Assembly: GCF_020882245.1 (NCBI RefSeq)
Contig: NC_083600.1
Span: forward strand, 25,792,001 to 25,856,000
Reading direction: 5' to 3'
From: Rhopalosiphum padi
Taxonomy: Eukaryota; Arthropoda; Insecta; Hemiptera; Aphididae
DNA: 64,000 nucleotides
Below the pieces are notes generated by a model. That model was not told the origin of the DNA. It saw only the letters and a list, made by a program, of their open reading frames with translations, and made no database searches. This document shows, one piece after another, positions 39,601 to 51,400 of the stretch (position 1 is its first letter; the number at the start of each line of letters is the position of its first letter). The position numbers and the translations under genes are program-made.

Positions 39601-42600
39601 ATAATGATTATTATAATGTAATTATTTTATTTACTTGTAACGTGTTTTTATTTTATAATTATATATTATATATAATATATGTATATATATGTATACTATG
39701 ACGAGTATGAATACATTTAAGATTTAATTAATATAGTTAAAATCAAAATACGGTGTACATGTTAATATAACGACATAACGTGAAATAATACTGAATTGTA
39801 GGCTAAATAACTTATGTTATTGAAACCTTTACTTTAATTTAAAAAAATACTATTATTTTTTGTTATATTATTGTTATTGATTTTTGTTATTTATAAATAT
39901 TTTAAATTTATATTAACAATTCACTTAAATGAAATCTACTGTAAATTTACTTAAATTTACTGTAAGTCGAATTACCCAAGTTAAAAACTCAAGAGTATAA
40001 ATTACAATTTAATAAAGGTGCGGCTTAAATAAAATGTAAAAGCTTATTTTTAAAGGTTAGTTATACTTTTTTGGTTACAATTTTTATTCAACTATATGAC
40101 ATAAAATGAACTAGAACAATTAATTATCCCACATAAATCAATTTAAATAACATTGCTTGTATGCAATGCAGCTTATAGATTTGAATATTTATGGGTTACA
40201 CTCTAACTTTTGTAATATATTTCTACATATTATATTATACGATGTAGATCTTTGAAAAGTAATACGTTACAAAGTAACTTACTTTTAGTAAAGATTGCTT
40301 TGAAATGTATCTTTTGTAATTTATTCATTAAAGTCTTTGACTAGGTAGCTTTATGCCTATATCAGCTGAACCATTCACGATTTTCAACAGACAAATGATT
40401 AGCTTTCCTTATTTATGTCCATTGAAATTGTATACCATTTCAGTAGGCTGTAGACTTATTCACGATAATATTTTTTGTTGATAAATATGTCTTTATTTAA
40501 TAGTCTGATCGTTCGTTTGAGCTGTTCGTCAACAATGACGACTGTCAAACCAAAATTGCGCCTTTTTATTTGATCAAAGAAACTCGTATATCCGTATAAA
40601 CTGTGTGTATAAGATATACCGCTGTCAGTAATAATCAAACATGCATAAAAATACCTATGACTGAATAGGTCAGTTTTATTCTTTTTATTAATATTTAAAA
40701 CAATAAGGCAGTGAATCCATCATGACATTCGAAGGTCTATTTAAATACGTTTAAATCTGTACAATATGTGTAATATAATCTATATATAAAGATTATATAT
40801 TTATCTTAATTATTTTGAGTTGATTCCACTAATCACTATAATGTTACACCAAACGATTGAAGTACCATTTGTCCATTTGAACACATATTTCATGTAAGTT
40901 TACGGTACATTCCGTACTAAGCATAAGCTCGGGCGGACGTAAAGCTCGCGCGATCTAGTCATTACACTATGCGTTACACTTGATGGAAATTCGGGAAAAA
41001 TTACTTTTAACGTAGATGGCACAACTATTTTAGCGAATAGTTTTTTTTTTTACAGATAAGGCATTTCGCAGACGGAAAATTCTAAATATCAAATCCAAAA
41101 ACATATTTTAAGTGAGTGAGATGTGTCAATGTGTGGAGGGTGAATCTGCCAACAGACTCAACTATAATATACAAAATGAAAAACAAAGATCAAATAATTC
41201 CTGATACTACTTTTTAAACAATGGGGTACATCTTCAATTTAAACGTGAACCGATTCGTCTCATCTTTTAAAATACATAATTTCGAACAGGAAAAATTTCG
41301 GTCAAATGAAAATCAATTCGACAACCCTCGAAAGTATTCTATTAGAATATACTCCGTTTCCTATTTTTTTTTCTAGGTCAAACACTTTATTAATTATTGT
41401 AATCCTAATAAAGTTTATAACTTTGTGTATATGACCGTCGTCAACCTATCAATGTCGAAACAATCGTCACAGTCAAATATGGCGTTATGTGAAATACGTA
41501 TGCCTATAGATTTAACCAATATGAATATTATAATATCATATCATAAACGCGATATAACACAAGAGTCAAGAGTGGTGCCATTTTATTGTTGTTGTTGTAT
41601 CATTGTATTTACTTTTGAAATTAAAACATTGTCGTCCGCCGTACACTGAACACATCTCGCGGAAAAAAGTGTTTTTTTTCTTTTTCTAATGGACTTCCAA
41701 TCCCATCCCGGTTGTCGTATAATATATAATAATATGATCTCTGTACAATAATAAGTGATGTCGCGACGATACGATCGTGTACACAACAAACGGTAATATA
41801 TATATATATATTATACTACCACCGGAAAAAAAAAACAAAAACGTGTAATACGAGAAAACCGAACGGACTAAGTGTATAATATACATATATATATCTAAAA
41901 CAATATATTACAATATCCGTCATCGTGTTATATATATACGTATAGGTATAACCCGGTGCACAATAACGTAATATTATACACTTTATATATTTTATTATCA
42001 TTATCATTATACGCGCGAGTTCACGAGTGGCGACCGTTGTAGGGAATGTCTTGCGCGCCTCGTACATTACAATATATTATATGAAATAATAATATATAGG
42101 TATGTATTATATTATATGTATACTATAATATCGGTACGTGTGTGATACTTACGTATCTATACTGGCGTAATAATAAGCGCACGAGTTTGGTCGTCGTGTA
42201 CGCGTTTAAGTAATAAAATATATTATTATATCGTTTTGACTATTGGTTTTTTCCTTTATTTCTGTTACAGTATACCGGATCTGTAGCGGTCAACTGTCAC
42301 GATCAGATGACACGAGTCGAATTCGTCAGAAACCTAATGGCCAAACACAGAAAGGTATATAACATCATAATATATTATCATATTATAATAACATCATAGT
42401 TATTATACATTAAGTGTGTAGTAATACCAATCACCGTCTTCGATGGTCGATGTTGTCTTTATTACTTATTTATGTATATGAAAGTAATAAGTATTATACT
42501 ATTTTCTTTTAATCGAAACGTTTCCATTTTGTATTCAAACGCATTATCACAAATTCGTAAAGCTCGTAACCATATATTTTCGCAATGATTACAATGATAT

Positions 42601-44774
42601 TGAATTATAATGCACTGAACACAGATTATAAAAAAAATATAATTGATTTCTGACAGTTGGTGCCTATCGGTATAAAAGCATAATCGCAATGGATTATCTT
42701 ATATTTAAAAACTGTTATGTACCTTCCATACAACTATACAATAATATTAATATATACCATAAATTAATGATATTATATAATTTCATTAATTTATTATATT
42801 TTGGCCACACGTTATGTCAGCCGTTATCATTATATCAAACACCAATGAACAGATATTTTTTTATTTATCATATTACCACGAGTAAATTTATCAAAATTAT
42901 GAAATCACAATAAATACGTCTAGGGTTATACGAGAAACGCCTATATATATATAGTTATAACAATATTAATGATAAATCGTTAACACGTGAATAGTCTCAC
43001 CTGATTTAAAAAATCATTCTGTAGTCGTACACGTTACATTCGAAATTAGATTGATTGATCAATTAGTCAACAAACGCATGTTTAATAGTTATCGATGGAC
43101 GTGAGTATATACTAAGTTTAAAGAACGAACGAACCTGAAAATAAAATAAATATCAGTGAAGCCTGTTAGACATTTGCACTTTATAGTACCTACCTATAGT
43201 ATAATAATATCGTACATGGTACATTATACCACACATACAGAGGCTAAATGTGCTCACAATGATATTCGTTTATCAAACGTGTGTATTAATTTAATCGAAA
43301 TTCTCTTTACACACATCGAATACAAGAGTTGATCGGAATTCGCGCCTACTCAACTCAAATATTATCTTTAAATACTGTATTTACCACAGGAAACAAAATT
43401 ATACACACTTTTGTGACGTTTGGAATTATTTTAATTTTGGACAAAGTTGTTCGATATTTGTGTACACATTAAATAAACCACTTACACGTATACCTGGTAC
43501 ATCGTGTTCGAGTACTTATAGTCAGACATCTGTGTGACTTTATGATTTTATAATATTATAACAGAAGGAGAAAAATCTGCTCCCACACATATGATGCGTA
43601 TCTATTATGATGCAAAATATTTCATTTGTATTCGATCAGTTCAAACAGTAGTGTAATAGCGTTCGCTTCTCGGTCATTTCTAACGTCGTATTTTTACGGT
43701 CGTTTTGGTTCGTTTCTGCTAAACGTTAAACATACTGTTGTTCAAAATGCACGGAAAAAGTGCTCGTATTTAAAATAAAATAATAACTTTTTGTTAGTAA
43801 CTACCTCTGGAGAAATAAAATTGCATTTTATAATATTAAAATAGGAATGTCTGTAATAATATGTCGTCTGTTGATAAAAAAAAAAAAAAAAACAACGAAA
43901 TAATAATTATTCTTATAACCGGATTTAGATTTTTTAAAAACATAACCAACATTTTGATGAATACAACTTTATAAGCCAATATTATAATGTTTATAGAAGT
44001 TTCAGTACCACTTATTTTTATTTTATTTACGTTTAGTAATGACCTACGAATGTGATCGACCGATAATGATAAAACGTAATACATTTTTATTTTTACCGTC
44101 CATTACATTTTGTTTAAGTATCAATCGGTTGAGGTCTTGAGGACCATTAGGTCCATTAGGTTAATATAATACAAATAGAGACATATATGTATTTATATAT
44201 TATATAAACATGGAAAACTTTAAAATTTAGAGAACGACACAAAATATAAATACAATAATATTTTGACCCAAAAATTGATCTATACTAATATAATAATATA
44301 ATATCGTATGGAGGGATTGACGTAAGATTTAGTATTAAAGTCACGAGGGCGAATGAGCAGTGCGCATAAAATAAAAATCCTGATAATGGTCGTGGAATCC
44401 ATTACACGGACGGAGGCACTTACTACATGCGTGTTGTATGCTTTTATTTTTGGTATTCTCTCGCAGTCGCAGATCACTGTGCTACGTAATTATCTAAAAC
44501 CACAAATAACCTTTAAATCGAATTCTTAGGTATACTAATTATTGAGTCTAGTTATACAACCTTTACACTGTGTATAAGTAATATCATAATAAATTATTGG
44601 ACGCTGTCAAAAATGTAAATAACATTTTCGATTTTTATTATTTTTATAAAATTTTACTTGACTCAGTGGATATTATAATATGTTGGCGATTGTCGGTGAC
44701 CGCGTCCTAATCTTTTTCGTCGATCGTCGCAGAGACGTCGAGGAATTCATTATCTCGATGTGCTTACTTTTCAG
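24402..44774 (+). CDS. Unrecognised split gene with His/Pro-rich N-terminus (3' partial)
   Basis: Three exons can be supported (24402-24635, 42271-42354, 44733-44774). All have canonical borders and all are phase 0, giving 120 codons with no stop at the end. The first coding exon carries a histidine run and proline runs, so the N-terminus is probably disordered. The next two read as ordinary folded-protein sequence ending in a basic patch (KHRK then RRRG). I do not recognise the family. The reading frame is still open after the third exon, so further exons must lie in later introns or beyond the window. A 17.6 kb intron separates the first two coding exons, and the BEL/Pao element sits downstream of the third in the same orientation. 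Confidence 0.5.
25161..25266 (+). repeat. Spaced AAAACCACACA-type short repeats
   Basis: Copies at 25161-25175 and 25252-25266 are identical (AAAACCACACACTTT). Near-copies lie at 25192-25207 (AAAACCACACATATTT) and at about 25218 (AAAACCGCAAAATGTT). Spacing is about 26-34 bases. Origin unknown. Confidence 0.55.
30231..30364 (+). repeat. Dispersed repeat, copy B
   Basis: The same ordered blocks as copy A near 10110-10236, including GTAATATAGTCTGACAGACC and GAATTCAAATTTAA. Sequence after it (ACACACCCATTAAAATGACC) may belong to the same element, since copy A diverges there. Boundaries are uncertain. Confidence 0.5.
36943..36950. repeat. Target site duplication (left), hAT-type MITE
   Basis: ATGCGCGA immediately precedes the MITE and is repeated exactly at 37103-37110. 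Eight bases is the duplication size of the hAT superfamily. Confidence 0.8.
36951..37102. mobile_element. hAT-type MITE, 152 bp
   Basis: The ends are perfect 14-bp terminal inverted repeats, CAGAGGCATATTTA at the left and its reverse complement at the right. They are flanked by a perfect 8-bp target duplication. CAG...CTG termini with 8-bp duplications are typical of hAT transposons. The element has no room for a transposase, so it would depend on one elsewhere. Inside it is more GC-rich than its surroundings. The lack of mismatches in the duplication suggests a fairly recent insertion. Confidence 0.8.
37103..37110. repeat. Target site duplication (right), hAT-type MITE
   Basis: Exact copy of the left duplication ATGCGCGA. 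Confidence 0.8.
41795..41812. repeat. (TA)n microsatellite
   Basis: Alternating T and A without interruption over most of the interval. Similar runs occur at about 2938-2962, 13978-13991 and 63910-63926. Confidence 0.7.
42271..42354 (+). CDS. Internal exon of the His/Pro-rich gene (84 bp)
   Basis: A pyrimidine-rich acceptor (TTTCTGTTACAG|TA) and a donor AGAAAG|GTATAT enclose exactly 28 codons, phase 0 on both sides. It reads YTGSVAVNCHDQMTRVEF and then VRNLMAKHRK. Its balanced composition stands out from the AT-rich intron around it. The link to the exon at 24402 rests on shared strand, matching phase and no competing exon between them. It could instead belong to a gene whose start I have missed. 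No domain was recognised. Confidence 0.6.
42355..44732 (+). other. Intron between the 84-bp exon and the microexon
   Basis: AT-rich DNA with poly-A runs. The minus-strand ORFs in it have AT-driven composition. Nothing else was recognised. Confidence 0.45.
44733..44774 (+). CDS. Probable 42-bp microexon of the His/Pro-rich gene
   Basis: Acceptor TCGATCGTCGCAG|AG with a T-rich run just upstream, donor TTTTCAG|GTGAGA. It holds 14 codons, phase 0 to phase 0, reading RRRGIHYLDVLTFQ. This continues the basic end of the previous exon and its composition differs from the flanks. The exon is short, so chance cannot be excluded. The CAG at its end could itself act as an acceptor for a longer downstream exon. 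Confidence 0.45.
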
Positions 44775-47700
44775 GTGAGATATCCGATAACAATATAATA
44801 AATATTACTGTGGTTTTCTCACCGAAAACGATGCAATTGTTCCCCACGTATAATATAGGTACACCTATTATAATATTATATATTATTATGACCGTAACGG
44901 CGAACGCGGTTTGTGTAAATTATATGCACACGTTGTATTATATATACCTATCTACTATCCAAGTCGCGTACGTGTTTTTAATGCGTTTATTCGCACGGAT
45001 GGGCTCTCGGTCGATATTATTATAATAATATGTATATTATAATGTAAAAGTATTCGGCCGAAGTGATTCTATATCAGTTGAACCATACATTTGATACAAT
45101 GGTGCACATCGAGTTATAACAGTGCAGATATTTTTTTTTATTTAAACTCTCGCGTATTTATGGTTACCGGGGTTAGGTATTAAATTATCTAATGAACACA
45201 TCATGAACATTAAAAACAGTTGAATAACGGTTGTTTTCACTTGTTACTCGTGCGCATATCATAATATACAAAAACAATAGCTATTTTAAAAACTTAAATT
45301 TTTGTCAACAATCCTACATCGTGATGATATAACTAAATAATTCAAATATTTTGAATACGTACTTAAAAATAATTTTTTTTATACCATATTTAAATAGTTT
45401 TCTATTAGCCCTTATAATATAATCTCGATCATAAAAATATTACCTTTAAACAACACATATTATACATTATAAGTTTACAGATCTTAAATTTAGTTACATT
45501 AAGTTATAAACTGTTGCAATATAATTGAAATCTAAAACCTTATTGACTACCAAATTAAAATGGTGTACGATTGTGAATGCGATTGCGACCCATGGTTATT
45601 ATAAAAGTTGAGAATATTATTGGGTCAGTATAATAATTTCAATGTTTAAAACTTTTACCTTAATTGCAAAAAAAAAACCTAGTTTCATACATATCGTTAT
45701 ATTTTTGGTAAATTTTTCTATAATTTGGAGTTATATAACATAATACTATATAATTTCTTACCACCATTATTAATTGATGTATTTCTATCGAAAACCAATA
45801 CATTTTAACAATAACGTATTATAGTACAAAGCATGTATGAAAAAAAAACTAAGAAATTAACAAGCCAATTGTATATAGTCTAAATTAACGAAAGATGAAT
45901 TAATAATATTAATAACAGAAGGATATTTGGTATGTATAGACAAGGTTGATATTAAGAGTGGAAGTATATACAATAAGAAATGGTTAAAAAGAGTAAAAAG
46001 AACACTTGAGAAATAAGAAGTATAATAATATGATTGGTGTCACAGTTTTAAAAGCAGTTTTGATTTGTTTAGTGTACTTAATAAAATATGGAAGATATTT
46101 GTAAATTACTATATAGATATTTCTCTTGAATATTCTATAACTTTACTGAATTACTATTTTTTTACTCATAAACTTTATTACTTACAAAAAAAACATATAA
46201 TACACATTATATATAATATATACGATACAATTCAACACTACACTTAATTGGTGTAGATATTCTACAATTTTAATACAATATCTTAATACACAGCAGTACG
46301 TCCGGAAGTTGGTATGACGTTGAAAACTAAAAACCAATTTGTGATATTATGATATTTGCAATTAATTTACAAAATATAGGTACATTTTTCGAACCAATCA
46401 GACCAAGTCGAGTGGCTTTGTGAAATTGGCCTTTCGTAATAATTTTTAGCTTATAATATTTTAAAAATGTGTTTGCAAATTCTAAAAATCAATTTATAAT
46501 AAAATTAACTTGCAAAATATAAACATATACGGGACCACCAACTTCACGCACATTACATAATTATTCGCTTATTTTATTACCACAGGTAAGATTTTAAATG
46601 TGGGTAATGGCTAATGGGTAATCCGTTCAATTGAAACACTAATTAGCAATTACGATGATTTAGTAAATTATTTTGATGACTATGTTAAATAAGAACAATA
46701 TGAAGAATATTAAAAATTAACAGTTCACATTAATTTTACAGTTTATATATTATTCTCGTAACAAAAATATTCAGGTATATGTAATAATATAATGTTCATT
46801 ATAGTACCAAGAATATTATATTATTTATATTTCATCTTTCTATATAAATACGTGGAAATAATTTATTATATTATACAGTATACACCTCATTCAAAAATGG
46901 TACATTTTAGTAATGACTTTGAATAATTAAATCATAGGTATATATATTCGGGCTCTGAAAGCCTACGCTTCAGTTCTCCGTAATCTATTTTTTGATAAAT
47001 CAGCATCTAATAAATAGGGTTTGGAATTTAAAACAATAAAGTAATATAATTTATAAAAAAAAAAATACTCGTGGAGTGCATCTCGTCATTTAATAGATTC
47101 ACTGTAATTGATATATTAAATAATGATTAAATCATTTTATGATCTAACTATTCTAACTTACAACTCTTATGTAGTTATGGTTACTATTAATTATATAATA
47201 TTAAAATTTAAAATACATATACATTTTTTTAATTACCTTTAACATGCCAACATTATTTTAATTTTATGACGCAAAAATTCTATTGAAAAAAATCTGTTAT
47301 TTTTTATTTTTATTTTTTAATTTTGTCCGTTTGATATATTATACACTTTTTTAATTATTGTTTTAGATTTTAATTTCTGTGACACGATAAGAAGATCTAT
47401 GGCTTAATGCTTCTAAGATCACGATCATGTTTTTTTTTTTAATACTATACAAATCTTTAATTATTTACAAATAATATTTAAAAAAACATTTGATTGATTG
47501 AGGATTACAATATGGAATTTAAGTTTATTAATTTATCGATTTTTTTTTATATACCTATTATTTTTTACATATAGTACTATGCATTATTGCCTATATCAGT
47601 TTATTTTCATATGTTGACTCCTACAGATAACACTCAGAATGCAGATGTAATAGTTCACAGTTTTATAATTTATTATAAATTAGTCATCTAAATACAATAC

Positions 47701-47809
47701 ATATTACTCTAATAGATAAGTCGTGAAATGTTAAGGCTATTTACAAAATATTTGTGTATAATTTAATTTTCTGAAAACCAAAACATTATATTTCGTAATA
47801 CATGCATAT
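44775..47809 (+). other. AT-rich intron or intergenic DNA left of the BEL/Pao element
   Basis: No exon recognised. The region 46290-46560 holds loosely similar inverted ends (GAAGTTGGT in both) but lacks a matching target duplication, so I do not call an element there. Confidence 0.45.
47805..47809. repeat. 5-bp target site duplication (left), BEL/Pao
   Basis: CATAT directly before the left LTR is repeated directly after the right LTR. Five bases fits BEL/Pao integration. Confidence 0.8.
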
Positions 47810-47951
47810 TGTTGCGTATGGATATCTATATTGCCAAATGTTATCATTATGTGTATTATATTATATCGGTTTATTGTTATCCGTATATCGATATTGTTAT
47901 CGGCCTGGCCGGTCTGGGATACCGACGGGTTTTTCGATTTTTATTATATGG

Positions 47952-47957
47952 TCAGTC
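47952..47957 (+). promoter_or_regulatory. Putative LTR Initiator
   Basis: TCAGTC matches the insect Initiator consensus TCAGTY and lies 60 bases before the LTR poly(A) signal, a workable start for the R region. No TATA box or good downstream element was seen. Confidence 0.4.
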
Positions 47958-48013
47958 GCGAAAGATATTATAACGCAAAAGTGTCGACTCCGCTCTTAGA
48001 ATTAAAAGCGTTA

Positions 48014-48019
48014 AATAAA
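48014..48019 (+). terminator. LTR poly(A) signal
   Basis: AATAAA in the left LTR. The functional copy for the element's own transcript would be the matching one at 54130-54135 in the right LTR. Confidence 0.5.
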
Positions 48020-48125
48020 TCTAAATTACTTATTATTTCATAACAACAAAATTCATTATTTATTTCATTCATACAGTCCACTAATACTAATCCTATAACC
48101 GGTGCAATTTTATCACGGCAACATT

Positions 48126-48149
48126 TGGTCCTTCGAGCCGGATTTGAAC
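48126..48149 (+). other. Primer binding site, tRNA-Tyr type
   Basis: Two bases after the LTR lies TGGTCCTTCGAGCCGGATTT followed by GAAC. This is complementary to the 3' end of a tRNA with acceptor 5' strand CCTTCGA plus CCA. Insect tRNA-Tyr begins CCTTCGATAGCTCAG, so tRNA-Tyr is the likely primer. The match extends at least 24 bases, through the acceptor stem into the T arm. Confidence 0.75.
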
Positions 48150-48491
48150 GAGTAATTGTAAAAAAAGTGCGTTTTATTTTGTTGTTTTTTTTTTTTAAGT
48201 TTAGTAGATTCAGCGTATCGACATATCGTAATGAATCTAGCGTGTCGTCTATAATCCGGGAAAGTGCGTCTATAGTTAATTAACATCCCGTCGATTGACT
48301 TCGTTTATCGCTATAAAGTTTATACGAGTACTGTTATTGCTGTGCAGAAAGTCCATTGTACAAGGTCAGTAAACCAGCCCACCATCAAATAAAAATCAAA
48401 ACGCCAAGTGTCAAGGTAAGAGAGTCACGTTTCATAAATTTTTTTTAGTTCCTTTTCCTATTTCGTATCGTAGTACCGTCACCCGATTAGG
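48150..48491 (+). other. BEL/Pao leader, untranslated
   Basis: Region between the primer binding site and the gag-pol start, presumably holding packaging signals. No ORF or structure was recognised by eye. Confidence 0.5.
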
Positions 48492-51400
48492 ATGGGAGAA
48501 CCCGATATAAATACACTAATTGCGCGACGCGGCCAAATAAAGGCTATAGTAACTCGGTTTCAAAACTATCTAAAATCACCCGATTGCGACATAAAACAAA
48601 TACCACCACGTCAGCTCAAAATAGAAGAAGCTTGGCAAAATTTCGAGTTAGTGCAAACAGCGATTGAAGAATTAGAGAATAATACTAGCACAACAGATCA
48701 TTCACAATATAGAATTGATTTTGAAAATTTATTTTTTGAGACGGTTGCGGAGGCCGAACAAAAAATTAGTTCTATTAGGGCAAACCAAAACGAAACATCA
48801 TTCCGTAACTCGAACAACGGAGAGAGCATTAATTCGACATCGTCGATCATAAAATTAGCAGCGTTAAATATACCAGTATTTAATGGTAGTTATAATGATT
48901 GGGTATCGTTTAAAGACATTTTTACTGCATTAATCCACACAAATAGTAATTTAACACCAATTCAAAAATTTTTTTATTTACGTTCTTCTCTTAACGGCGA
49001 TGCAGCAAATTGCATAAAAAATTTCGAAACTACGGCTATAAATTACGAGCACGCGTGGAAGACGTTGACTGCGCGTTACAATAATGAAAAATTATTAATT
49101 CAATGTCATGTCAAAGATATTTGTGAGTTAAACGTAGTCAAAGATAATTCATCGGATAGTTTGCGAATGTTTTCGGATTCACTGCGTACTCATATATCGG
49201 CACTTGAAGCATTAAAGCAACGACCAACCGATTGGGGACCTCTACTTATACACATAATATGTTCAAAATTAGACTCAAACACACTAACTGAATGGGAGGT
49301 GAAATCGCCAAAAACCGAAATTCCAAAGATCGAAAATTTAATGATATTTTTAGACGACCGTGCACAGATTTTAGAAGCAGTAGAATCATCAAAAAATCTT
49401 ATAAATAATATAAATACTATTTCGACATCGGAAATTAAAAACAACATTAATCGTAAAAATAGTCACAATAAAACTAGCATAACTTCTATAGCATTCCCGA
49501 CCACTACCGAAGTAAGCTGTTTTATATGTAACTTAAAACATACTATTTACAAATGCCCCACGTTTTTGGCACTATCAATTAACGATCGTATTAAAAAGGT
49601 TAATGAAATTGAATTGTGTAAATTATGCTTACGTAAACATGATTCCAAAAAAAGATGTTTATCCCGAAATTGTTTCAAATGCGGAAAAACACATAATACA
49701 TTACTGCATATTGTCCAACATAAAATCAACAATGATGCGAGATCGATAACGGAAGGAAAATCAAATCACTCTTCAACTCAAATTGACGTAAATTCCTCGA
49801 TAAGCGCGCACTCGCATGACAAAAACTACGAGCAGGTACTTTTATCGACAGCGATCGTACGAGTATTTGGTGAAAATAAAAGTTCGTCATTATGTCGTGC
49901 CTTATTAGATTCAGGTTCACAAAGTAATTTCATTACTGAAGAATTGGTGCAATGTTTAAAATTAAAAAGGTCAAAAACTAATCATCAAATTAGTGGTATC
50001 GGAACAACAGTACAGCATGCACATTCATATGTTATCGCTCAGGTGAAATCGAAATTTAACGACTATAGTTTTACCTTAAAAATGTTAGTAGTGCCGAAAA
50101 TTACGAACGATATACCTGCGAAACACATATATAATACGGGTCACATACCGCAGAACGTAAGCTTAGCTGACCCATTATTCTGGTCTCCACAGAAAGTTGA
50201 TTTATTAATAGGCGCGACACATTTCTACGATTTAATGAGTGAACGTCGAATTAAACCTGTACCGAACGGTCCAATATTCCAAGAGACAAAACTCGGATGG
50301 GTAGTATCGGGGCCTACGCAAATTTACAATCATAAGGTTGAACCGTTAAATAACAGTATATGCTACACCGCGTCGATACATACCAACGTGACATTAGAAA
50401 ATATGTTACCACGATTTTGGCGTGTAGAAGAATTTGAAGGAGATAACACCTATACTATTGAAGAAAAGACATGCAAAAGTATTTTTGACAAAACTGTGAT
50501 AAGAGAACCAGATGGTCGATTTACAGTACATTTACCATTTCGCGAAAATTCATTACGCTTAGGCGAGTCTTACAATATCGCTAAGCGTCGTCTATTAAAC
50601 CTAGAAAGTCGTCTTGCAAACAATACAAAATTAAAAAATGAATATACACATTTTATGAATGAGTATACAAGTTTAGGACACATGGAGCAAGTACAAGACG
50701 ACCAAATTAATGATAAAGAAGAAGCATATTATTTACCGCATCATGCGGTTTTCAAAGAAGCAAGTACGTCGACTCGACTTCGCGTTGTTTTTGACGCTTC
50801 ATGCAAGACTAGTAACGGCGTTAGTTTAAACGATGTATTGTTGAAAGGACCGGTTTTGCAAGACGATTTGGTATATATACTCGCTCGCTTCCGAACACAT
50901 AATTTCGTATTGTCCGCGGATATCACGAAAATGTACAGACAGTTTTGGGTAACGAAAGCTCATAGAATATTTCAACGAATCTTATGGCGCACAAATCCAC
51001 AGGAAAATATTAACATTTTTCAACTTAACACGGTTACTTACGGAACCGTTCCTGCGTCTTTTTTGGCCACCGGATGCTTACATAAACTAGCCGATTCGCA
51101 AAATGTCGATCCTATAATAGCAGCGGCCATAAAGCGTGACTTTTATATGGATGATTTTTTAGGCGGTACTAATTCTTATGAATCAGCTGTTCAATTACGA
51201 GATGGTCTAATTAAGACAATGCAATCCGCAGGCTTAGAATTGCGAAAATGGGCTTCGAATAATGATAATTTAATTAAAGATGTAATGTCAATAAAAGAAG
51301 ATAGTAAAGACACGGTCCCCATTAGTGACGACAATTCGATAACAAAGGTTCTGGGATTGTTTTGGAACTCAACCACTGATACGTTACAATTTGAAGTGCA

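Larger units (their letters stand above)
24636..42270 (+). other. 17.6 kb intron of the His/Pro-rich gene
   Basis: The GTATGT donor is at 24636 and a strong acceptor (CCTTTATTTCTGTTACAG) is at 42253-42270. The intron is AT-rich and contains short AAAACCACACA repeats (25161-25266), a dispersed repeat copy (30231-30364), a hAT-type MITE (36951-37102) and a CpG-dense patch near 40925-40975. I could not recognise additional exons in it, though short ones could be missed. Confidence 0.45.
47810..48123 (+). repeat. 5' LTR of BEL/Pao element
   Basis: 314 bases, TGTTG...CAACA, matching 53926-54239 base for base at a constant offset of 6116. It contains a likely Initiator (TCAGTC, 47952-47957) and an AATAAA signal (48014-48019). 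This suggests U3 to about 47953, R from there to somewhat past the signal, then U5. Short ORFs inside it recur in the other LTR and are not genes. Confidence 0.95.

Noticed and set aside
40456..40638. 60-codon minus-strand ORF
   Set aside because: It looks partly protein-like but has no splice or poly(A) support and no recognisable motif.
46286..46560. Possible transposon with GAAGTTGGT in both inverted ends
   Set aside because: The inverted match is short and interrupted, and no target duplication could be found.
47802..48043. Short ORFs over the left LTR, repeated near 53896-54159
   Set aside because: They fall inside non-coding LTR sequence and appear twice because the LTRs are identical.
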